The position numbers and the translations under genes are program-made. This document shows positions 57,676 through 64,000 of a stretch of 64,000 nucleotides of DNA, one piece after another. Each line of letters starts with the position of its first letter. The stretch's first letter is position 1. The notes under the pieces were generated by a model, which was given only the letters and a program-made list of their open reading frames with translations, searched no databases and had not been told where the DNA came from. Source of the stretch: RI-153 sp041391225 (GTDB lineage: Bacteria; Chloroflexota; Anaerolineae; Caldilineales; Caldilineaceae). The stretch spans positions 269,614-333,613 of the forward strand of contig JAWKOL010000004.1 in assembly GCA_041391225.1 (NCBI GenBank). The letters run 5' to 3'.

Positions 57676-58842
57676 ATGCCCGAAACCATCACTTCCCTCG
57701 AACTCTTCCCGCTGGCGATTCCGCGCGATGAACCTTATCTTGGGCCGCTGGAGGCGGGGACGGCGGTGAATGCCCACGGTTATTTCGTGCGCCCCGGCAA
57801 CAAGACGATCTACAGCACGCATGATCAGTCGGTGCTGGTGAAGGTGACCAGCTCCAGCGGCGCGGTGGGCTGGGGCGAAAGTTTCGGCGTCACCGTGCCG
57901 GATGTGGTGGCGCAGATACAAAAGCAGCTGATCGCGCCGCTGGTGCTCGGCCGCGATCCACATGACGTGGTGATGATCTACGAAGATCTCTACGACGCGC
58001 TGCGCGTGCGCGGTTTCTACGGCGGTTTCTGGGTGGACGCCATCGCCGGCGTGGACATGGCGATCTGGGATCTGCGCGGCAAGTTGACGGGTCTGCCCGT
58101 CTACAAACTGCTGGGCGGGCAGCGGCACGAGCGCATTCCTGTCTACGTGTCGGGGTTGCCGGGGCGCACCAAAGAGGACCGCGCCGCCGTGGGCAAACGC
58201 TGGGTGGATCGGGGCTTTTCGGCGCTCAAGTTCGCGGCCGCCGTGGCCGACGAAGGCGAATTGGCCGAGATGAAGGCGATCCGCGCCGCCGTGGGGCCGG
58301 ACGTGAAGATCCTGGTCGATCTGCACTGGCACTACACGGCGCTGGAAGCGATCCAGCTTATCCATAAATTGGACGAATACGATCTCTATCTGGCCGAAGC
58401 GCCCGTCGCCTCTGAGGACATCGATGGTCAGGCCCAGGTGGCGCGCTCGGTGACGACGCAGGTCGCCATCGGCGAGGAACTGCGCACCGTCTACGAGTAC
58501 CGTCCGCGCTTTCTGGCGCGCTGCATGAACGTGATTCAACCCGAAATGGCGCACACCGGCATCAGCGCCTTCTGGCAGATCGGGCAACTGGCGCAGGCGT
58601 TTCACTGCAAGGTCATGCCCCACGCCACCGTCAACGTGGGCATCGTGCAGGCGGCCAGTTTGCAGGTCTCCGCGGCGTTGAGCAACCTGGCCATGCACGA
58701 ATACCAGCACTCCATCTTCGACCGCAACCTCAACTTCCTCCACACGTCCATGCGCTGCGCCGACGGCTACTTCACCCTGCCGGAAGGGCCGGGGATTGGG
58801 GCGGAGCCGCGGGAGGAAGTGTTTGAGTTTGTGATCTCGTAG
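57676..58842 (+). CDS. Mandelate racemase/muconate lactonizing enzyme-family dehydratase
   Basis: This 388-residue enolase-superfamily enzyme starts MPETITSLELFPLAIPRDEP after AAAGGAG. The N-terminal capping domain contains GWGESFGVTVPD; the barrel has IWDLRGKLTGLPVYKLLGG, LKFAAA (Lys of strand 2), LVDLHWHYT (Asp metal ligand and His), YLAEAPV (Glu), IGEELRT (Glu) and the C-terminal MPHATVNVGI (His). The Asp-x-His plus later His pattern fits acid-sugar dehydratases such as galactonate or related enzymes, not mandelate racemase itself. It probably dehydrates an aldonic or uronic-type acid. The Nudix-alginate lyase gene follows 30 nt later. Confidence 0.87.
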   Translation: MPETITSLELFPLAIPRDEPYLGPLEAGTAVNAHGYFVRPGNKTIYSTHDQSVLVKVTSSSGAVGWGESFGVTVPDVVAQIQKQLIAPLVLGRDPHDVVMIYEDLYDALRVRGFYGGFWVDAIAGVDMAIWDLRGKLTGLPVYKLLGGQRHERIPVYVSGLPGRTKEDRAAVGKRWVDRGFSALKFAAAVADEGELAEMKAIRAAVGPDVKILVDLHWHYTALEAIQLIHKLDEYDLYLAEAPVASEDIDGQAQVARSVTTQVAIGEELRTVYEYRPRFLARCMNVIQPEMAHTGISAFWQIGQLAQAFHCKVMPHATVNVGIVQAASLQVSAALSNLAMHEYQHSIFDRNLNFLHTSMRCADGYFTLPEGPGIGAEPREEVFEFVIS

Positions 58843-58872
58843 TGCAATCAACCCACCAAAGGATCTCCCCCC

Positions 58873-60579
58873 ATGAAACTCGGCGTCAACGTAGCCATCA
58901 TCCAAGACAACCGCATTCTGCTCACCCAGCGCGAGGACTTCGAGGTGTGGTGTCTGCCCGGTGGCGGTGTGGAAGCGGGCGAATCGCTGGAAGAGGCGGC
59001 GCGGCGGGAGGTGTTCGAGGAGATCGGGCTGGATGTGGAAATCACCCGCCTGGTGGGCATCTACTCCATCCCCGAGGACGGTGTGGGCAGCGGACACATT
59101 GCCGTTTTCGCAGGACGTGCCACCGGCGGCGAGTTGACGCTCGATCCAAACGAGGTAATCGCGGCCGACTACTTTTCACTCGACACGCTGCCCGACGCAA
59201 TGCTCGATTGGCACCGTCCCCGCGCCGAGGACGCGCTCAGCGGCGTCGGGGGCAGCCTGTATCGTCGCCAAACAGTGCCCTGGCCCTTCCCTCAACTCAG
59301 CCGCGGAGAACTCTACGCGCTACGAGATCGGCTGGGGCTGCCCCGCGCCGAGTTCTACCACCGCTACTACGTCGCCGGTGATACCGTCCCTGCGGCGGCG
59401 CTGCCGCTGCGCACCTTCCTGCTCGACGCGCAACAGCTTCGATACACCAAACAACGTCTCACCGACAAGGATGCCGATCTACAAGACGCCTACACGAAGC
59501 TACTGGCCGACGCCGAAGACGCGCTCAACGCCGGTCCCTGGTCGGTGATGGACAAGCCGCACACCCCGCCCAGTGGCGACAAACACGACTACTATAGCGT
59601 CGGCCCCTATTGGTGGCCCAATCCCCAAAGCGCAGACGGCCTGCCCTACGTGCGCCGCGACGGCGAAACCAACCCCGAACGCGCCCGCTACGACAGCGAT
59701 CCGCTCAAGGATCTGGTGGACACTGTGGACATCCTCGCCCTGGCCTACTTCTTCAGCGACGACGAGCGCTTCGCCCGCCATGCCGCCTACCTGCTGCGCG
59801 TCTGGTTCCTCGACGACGCCACGCGCATGAACCCGCACCTCAACTTCGGCCAGGCCATCCCCGGCATCTGCGAAGGCCGCGGCATCGGCATCATCGACAC
59901 CCTGCAACTGAGCCGCACCGTCGACGCCATCGGGTTGCTGGCCCCTTCCATTCACTGGGGAAACACGGATCAGCTCGGTATGCTGGATTGGTTTCACCGC
60001 TACACCAATTGGTTGCTCCAGAGTCAACTGGGGCGAGACGAGGCCCGCCAGCACAACAATCATGGCGTGTGGTACGACGTCCAATTGGCCGCCTTTGCCC
60101 TCTTCGCGGGGATGAAAGAGGTCGCCCGCACCGTGTTGATGACGAGCGCGCCGCAACGCATCGCCGCCCACATCGCTGCCGACGGCAGCCAACCCCACGA
60201 GTTGGCGCGCACCCGCAGCCTCAGCTACAGCGTCATGAACTTGCACGGCCTCATGGATCTGGCGCGCCTGGGCGATCACTTCGATCTCGATCTGTGGCGC
60301 TTTGTGGGCCGCAATGGCAGCGGTATCCAGGCAGCCCTCGACTACCTCATCGCCCACGCCGTCGACGCCACCTGGGATCGGCCACAGATCACGCCCTTCG
60401 ATCCTGCCGACCTGCTGCCCCTGCTGCTGCGCGCCGCCGCCATCTACCCAGAAACAGAGTACGCCGCCGTTACCGAGCGAATCGGCAATTCTATGAATGA
60501 TCAGAATAGAACGCAGATTAGGCCGATTTCGGCAGATTTTCTGCGTTTTCATCCGGCTGGATCCGCTCAATCCGCCTAA
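58873..60579 (+). CDS. Nudix hydrolase-alginate lyase fusion
   Basis: This single 568-residue open frame has two unrelated domains. Residues 1-135 form a Nudix domain with a complete Nudix box (GGGVEAGESLEEAA, then RREVFEEIGL). Residues 136-165 (FPQLSRGELYALRDRLGLP) form a link. Residues about 190-540 form an alginate-lyase-type alpha/alpha-barrel: YYSVGPYWWPNPQSADGLPY, NPERARYDSD, NFGQAIPGICEGRGIGII, NNHGVWYDVQ (Asn-His of the active site) and ARTRSLSYS (Arg/Tyr). No signal peptide is present, whereas most alginate lyases are secreted. The last 26 residues are read from a hairpin module, so the original stop is lost or displaced. Because indels are common here, the fusion should be confirmed. 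Confidence 0.8.
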   Translation: MKLGVNVAIIQDNRILLTQREDFEVWCLPGGGVEAGESLEEAARREVFEEIGLDVEITRLVGIYSIPEDGVGSGHIAVFAGRATGGELTLDPNEVIAADYFSLDTLPDAMLDWHRPRAEDALSGVGGSLYRRQTVPWPFPQLSRGELYALRDRLGLPRAEFYHRYYVAGDTVPAAALPLRTFLLDAQQLRYTKQRLTDKDADLQDAYTKLLADAEDALNAGPWSVMDKPHTPPSGDKHDYYSVGPYWWPNPQSADGLPYVRRDGETNPERARYDSDPLKDLVDTVDILALAYFFSDDERFARHAAYLLRVWFLDDATRMNPHLNFGQAIPGICEGRGIGIIDTLQLSRTVDAIGLLAPSIHWGNTDQLGMLDWFHRYTNWLLQSQLGRDEARQHNNHGVWYDVQLAAFALFAGMKEVARTVLMTSAPQRIAAHIAADGSQPHELARTRSLSYSVMNLHGLMDLARLGDHFDLDLWRFVGRNGSGIQAALDYLIAHAVDATWDRPQITPFDPADLLPLLLRAAAIYPETEYAAVTERIGNSMNDQNRTQIRPISADFLRFHPAGSAQSA

Positions 60580-60591
60580 TCCGCGTTCTAT
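60506..60591. repeat. Inverted repeat ATAGAACGC/GCGTTCTAT
   Basis: ATAGAACGCAGATTAGGC (60506-60523) pairs at 17 of 18 with GCCTAATCCGCGTTCTAT (60574-60591). It resembles the module at 37089-37177. It encodes the C-terminal residues of the Nudix-alginate lyase frame, and the outer end of its right arm is the insertion target of the adjacent MITE-like element. Confidence 0.8.
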
Positions 60592-60719
60592 GGTGTAATT
60601 CAAGTTGGGGGCAGGCCAAGTGCCGGGGACTTTTCGCTGCAGCGAGACGGGGTTTTCGCTCTTGTCGCCACGTCCATCGTGAAGTCCCCGGCACTTTCGC
60701 CCCAAAAGTGAAATACACC
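60592..60719 (-). mobile_element. MITE-like element, copy 2, with 11-bp target duplication
   Basis: This 128 bp element has ends GGTGTAATTCAAG and, inverted, GGTGTATTTCAC. An internal AAGTGCCGGGGACTT and its inverse complement are present as in copy 1 (2924-3053). The flanks are CCGCGTTCTAT at 60581-60591 and 60720-60730. Opposite orientation to copy 1. Confidence 0.88.
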
Positions 60720-60759
60720 CCGCGTTCTATGGCGGCTATACGCCACAGTAGAACCATGC

Positions 60760-60765
60760 TATACT
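60760..60765 (+). promoter_or_regulatory. Extended -10 box ATGCTATACT for the sensor kinase
   Basis: TGCTATACT lies 36 bp before the histidine kinase ATG and 40 bp after the MITE-like element. Transcription would start near 60772. Confidence 0.5.
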
Positions 60766-60801
60766 AAGCCAGATTGTGAATTATAGAACTTTCGGGCGCC
60801 C

Positions 60802-62836
60802 ATGAATCCGATTTCTGCCTTCTTCGTTCGCAACATCATCGTCGTCTTCTTCTTCTACGGCCTCACCTTCTTCGCGATGGGCGTCGCCCTGCTGCTTGCC
60901 AGCCGAAGGCAGTCGTCTTTTCGCTTTGCGCGGGCGATTCAGCCGTTGGCCGCGTTCGGGCTGCTACACGGCATGCACGAATGGTTCGAGATGTACCAGA
61001 AGTACGCCGCGCTCACCGGTGGGTATACGCCGTCGATTTTTGAGGAAGAATTCCGCCTTGGGCTGTTGGGCGCATCGTTTGTGGGATTGGCGGCTTTCGG
61101 GGTGGCGCTACTCAACTCGGACGGACCCAGCCGCATCCAGCGTTACTTGCCGCTCATCGGCATGGTGTTGCTGTGGTGGTCGGGTATCGCTGTGGTGGCC
61201 TGGCGCTTTCAGCCGTCCGCGCCGGATCTGATCGCTGTGGGCGATGCGCTGGCCCGCTACAGTCTGGGCATCCCCGGCGCGCTGCTGGGGACGTGGGCGC
61301 TGATGGCGCAGCAGCGCACCTTCCGTGAGCACAACATGCCCCAGTTCGGGCGAGATCTGGTTTGGTGCGCCACGGCACTCTTCCTCTTCGGCGCGGTGGG
61401 TCAGATTTTCGTGCGCCCCACCCTGCTGGCGACGACACAGATCCTCAACAGCACGCTCTTTTTGCAGTGGTTCGGCATCCCTGTGCAGCTTTTCCGCGCC
61501 GTGATGGCCGGTGTGATGACATTTTATATGGTCCACGCGCTGCGGGCGTTCGAGGTGGAAAATCAGCAACGGCTGGAACAGGCGTTGCAGGCCGAGCGCA
61601 AAAACCGTCATGAGGTAGAGCGGCTCAACGGCGAGTTGCGGCTGACCGCGCGGGAACTGGCGATGATGCTGAGCCTGTCTAACGACCTGGCTGCGCCTGT
61701 TGGGTTGCCGACTCGGCTGGCCGGCGCGCTGGATGCCGTGGTCGACAGTCTCGTTTTCCCAGACGCGGGCATGATCCTGCTCGTCAATGGAGACGACGGG
61801 GCGATGGAGGTCCGCGCGGCAACTGGTTTTCAAGGCGAGGTGGAAGATCTACGCTTTCTCCAAGCGCAAGAACTGGGAGAACAGAGCATCACGCGCAGCG
61901 CGGCAATCTGTCGCCATGCAGATGGACAGATCATCGATCTGAACCTGTCCGCGGTGACGATGGGGCGCCAATGTTTTGAGTATGCCAGCCCCACCACGAT
62001 GCTGGCCCTGCCCCTGCACGGCGGAGAACAGGTGACGGGCAGCCTGGTGCTCGTGCGGCCAGACGGGGAAGCGCGGTCGTTGCCCTTCGAGGAGTTGCAG
62101 TTGATGGCCGGCATCGCCCGTCAACTGGCGCTTTCTATCGAGAATGCGCGGCTGATGTGGCGAGCACAACGACACGAAAAGCTGCTGGCCGAATTGCTGG
62201 ATCAGGTGGTGGACGCCCAGGAAGCCGAACGCACGCGCATCGCCCGCGAACTGCACGACGCCACGGGGCAGTCGTTGACCGCCATCTCGTTGGGCTTGCT
62301 TGGCATCGGTCGCCTGGTGGAAGATCAAGCGCCCACGGTGGCAACACAGTTGCGTGAGGTAGAATCGTACAGCACAAATGCGTTGGGCGAGCTACGCCGC
62401 ATCATCGCGGACCTGCGCCCTTCACAACTGGACGATCTGGGGTTGACGGCGGCGTTGAAGTGGTATGTGCAGTCGTTCGAGCAGCGGTGCGACCTGAAGG
62501 CGGAATTTGTGACGCAAGGCGAACCGGTGCGCCTGCCTGCGGAGACCGAAACCGTGCTCTTCCGCATCACCCAAGAAGCGCTCACCAACGTTGCCAAACA
62601 CGCCGAGGCGTCCCACGTGACGGTGCGCCTGATCAGCGAACCCGACGCGGTGATCGTAGAAATCGAAGACGATGGGCGGCTTCGAGGCAGGCAAGGTCCT
62701 GCACAACGAGCGGCCTAGCCTGTCGGGCTGGGGGCTGCTGGGGATGCGTGAGCGCACCCGTCTACTCGGCGGCGAATGCACGATCCAATCGACGCCGGGC
62801 GCGGGCAGCCGCGTCCGCGTGCGGATTCCAATATAG
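60802..62836 (+). CDS. NarL-type sensor histidine kinase with membrane and GAF domains, one frameshift
   Basis: The N-terminal 240 residues form about seven membrane helices (FFYGLTFFAMGVALLLA, LPLIGMVLLWWSGIAVVAW, ALFLFGAVGQIFV). A short coiled coil follows (EVENQQRLEQALQAERKNRHEVERL), then a GAF domain (about 285-450) and a HisKA_3 dimerisation domain with the phospho-acceptor His in RIARELHDATGQSLTAI. The HATPase domain has the N box ITQEALTNVAKHAEASHV. The frame breaks in the ATP lid G1 box near 62676: the sequence should continue DDG.GFEAGKVLHNERPSLSGWGLLGMRERTRLLGG to the stop at 62834-62836. As written the kinase lacks its ATP-binding end. The response regulator follows 10 nt later. 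Confidence 0.88.
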
Positions 62837-62846
62837 GAGACGGTTG

Positions 62847-63503
62847 ATGTCGAAGATACGCTTGTTGCTGGTGGATGATCACGAGATTGTACGCGCCGGG
62901 CTGCGCATGCTCTTTTTGGCCGAGCCGGACATGACGATTGTGGGCGAAGCCGGCAGCGGACAGGAGGCGCTGAAGCTGGTGCGAGAGTTGAAGCCCGATG
63001 TGGTGCTGATGGACGTGGCCATGCCCGGCATGACGGGCATCGAGGCCACGCGCCAGATCAAGGAAGCCAGCCCCGACACCGCCGTCCTGGCGCTGACGAT
63101 GTACGAGGACGAGCAGTACTTTTTCGAGATGATCCACGCCGGCGCGGCGGGCTACATCCCCAAACGCGCCGCGCCCGACGATCTCGTCTCTGCGATCCGC
63201 GTGGTGAGCCAGGGCAACGTCTTCCTCTACGCCAGCTTGGCACGGTATCTGGTCAATGAGGTGATCAACCAGCCTGAGGTCGGCGCGTCGCCGTCCGCCG
63301 CCGATGAACTCACCACCCGCGAGCGCGAGGTGTTGGTCCACATCGCCGAGGGCAGCACCAACCGTGAGATCGCCGAGAAACTGGTCATCAGCCCGAAGAC
63401 GGTAGACCGTCACCGTGAGAACATCATGCGCAAACTCAATCTGCACAACCGGGTGGAGTTGGTGAAGTATGCGATTGAGAAGGGGCTGATCAGAGTGGAG
63501 TGA
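62847..63503 (+). CDS. NarL/FixJ-family response regulator
   Basis: This protein of about 218 residues has an N-terminal receiver domain: acidic pocket LLLVDDHEIVRAG, phosphorylated Asp 56 in VVLMDVAMPGMTG, Thr in LALTMYED and Lys in GYIPKRA. The C-terminal LuxR-type HTH (LTTREREVLVHIAEGSTNREIAEKLVISPKTVDRHRENIMRKL) is complete. AGGAGA precedes the ATG. It is cotranscribed with the upstream sensor kinase and is its cognate partner. The target genes are unknown. Confidence 0.93.
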   Translation: MSKIRLLLVDDHEIVRAGLRMLFLAEPDMTIVGEAGSGQEALKLVRELKPDVVLMDVAMPGMTGIEATRQIKEASPDTAVLALTMYEDEQYFFEMIHAGAAGYIPKRAAPDDLVSAIRVVSQGNVFLYASLARYLVNEVINQPEVGASPSAADELTTREREVLVHIAEGSTNREIAEKLVISPKTVDRHRENIMRKLNLHNRVELVKYAIEKGLIRVE

Positions 63504-63596
63504 GTGGTGATTGGTGATTGGGGAATGGGGTACTTCCCCCACACCGAAAGATGTGGCGTTGACCCAATAGATTCTTCTCCTCGGGCGTGTTACGCT

Positions 63597-63746
63597 GGTG
63601 ACAAGTAATCATTGTCATTGAGGTATGGAAGCAGGTTACTCATCACAGTGCAGAGTGAGCATCCTCAGATGCAGCTTTGCTCGGTGAGACCCGCATCTGA
63701 GGATGCTCACTCCTCACTTGACCTCAATGACGGTAGACAAGTCACC
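63597..63746. repeat. Nested inverted repeats after the two-component genes
   Basis: The inner stem GTGAGCATCCTCAGATGC (63655-63672) and GCATCTGAGGATGCTCAC (63693-63710) is a perfect 18-bp repeat. Outer GGTGAC/GTCACC and CATTGAGGT/ACCTCAATG pairs enclose it. Before it, 63504-63596 contains GTGATTGGTGATTGGGG-type words and no gene. Confidence 0.8.
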
Positions 63747-63765
63747 ACGAGTGAGGAGTTTCGGT

Positions 63766-64000
63766 ATGGACGGTGTACTGACGACGTTGGCGGTGGTGGG
63801 GTTGTTCGTCCTTCGTTTGGGCGTGCCGGTGGCGGTGGTGGCGCTGGTGGGCTACGCGCTGCACCGCATGGACGCCAAATGGGAAGCCGAAGCGGACGCC
63901 TATCGCCGCCAGTCGATGCCGAAGGTAGAGGTGACGCTCCGTCCGGTGGAGCAGCCATGCTGGGTGTTGAAGAACTGCCCCGAGGAGATGTACACGCACT
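63766..64000 (+). CDS. Small membrane protein, 3' end outside window
   Basis: The start is ATG 63766 with GAGG upstream: MDGVLTTLAVVGLFVLRLGV, a membrane helix of about 22 residues, then a charged amphipathic segment (DAKWEAEADAYRRQ) and a segment with CWVLKNCPEEM. The two Cys after the helix suggest a small metal-binding cytosolic motif; I recall similar CW..K.C.E..  patterns in short Chloroflexota membrane proteins, with no known role. Overlapping minus-strand frames lack conserved features. The gene continues beyond base 64000. Confidence 0.65.
   Translation, partial: MDGVLTTLAVVGLFVLRLGVPVAVVALVGYALHRMDAKWEAEADAYRRQSMPKVEVTLRPVEQPCWVLKNCPEEMYTH

Noticed and set aside
63707..63999. Minus-strand frames at the window end
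   Set aside because: The plus strand offers a start with ribosome site, a membrane helix and a Cys motif; the minus frames are Pro/Arg/His-rich shadows.

Overview
This 64 kb window is high-GC bacterial DNA and most resembles Chloroflexota (an Anaerolineae/Caldilineae-like member). That is an inference from content, not from a marker gene. The clues are a SARP/NB-ARC/TPR mega-regulator, a very large secreted protein with a 'YLPLV' tail, a CSLREA-type beta-helix protein, XisH/XisI proteins, a tricorn protease, a UPF0182 protein and long inverted repeats in nearly every spacer. No rRNA, tRNA or CRISPR array was seen.

Layout. 0-2.3 kb: 3' part of a tricorn-like protease. 2.3-7.2 kb: an accessory patch with a MazF-like and a VapC-like toxin-antitoxin pair, a small membrane protein, an acetyltransferase, an isochorismatase-fold hydrolase and a broken xisH next to xisI; a MITE-like element sits here. 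7.2-12.2 kb: a sulfatase, then a glycyl radical enzyme and its radical-SAM activase. 12.3-18.0 kb: a dense block of frameshifted genes (mutarotase-like protein, ClC chloride channel with CBS and TrkA-C domains, an Eco57I-type DNA methyltransferase and a BsuBI/PstI-family restriction enzyme). 18.0-22.3 kb: ComB-like phosphatase and a 1008-residue SARP-type regulator. 22.5-36.1 kb: an 11.5 kb surface protein gene and a beta-helix protein gene. 36.2-46.0 kb: small single-gene units (methyltransferases, acetyltransferase, VOC/AraC pair, hydrolases, glycosyltransferase, nucleotidyltransferase). 46.4-55.4 kb: UPF0182 + KefB-type antiporter operon, RarD, YchF and a PmoA-like protein. 55.4-60.6 kb: TetR + cytochrome P450, divergent from an enolase-superfamily dehydratase and a Nudix-alginate lyase fusion. 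60.8-64 kb: a NarL-type two-component system and a small membrane protein running off the window.

How it fits together. Sulfatase, enolase-superfamily dehydratase, alginate-lyase domain, mutarotase-like and PmoA-like proteins suggest use of sulfated or uronic-acid polysaccharides, and the giant protein with carbohydrate-binding-like repeats could be a surface adhesin for such substrates (inference). About 25 or more frame breaks occur in otherwise well-conserved genes, with the highest density at 11.3-18.0 kb; these could be sequence errors or true decay, and each affected gene is marked.

The strongest non-gene signals are: a 128-130 bp MITE-like element present twice in opposite orientation, each copy flanked by its own 10-11 bp target duplication; long hairpin modules in the spacers that share 'words'; a phased TCCGCATA array; a TetR operator overlapping a leaderless promoter; and an 11-bp-spaced direct repeat in front of the SARP regulator.
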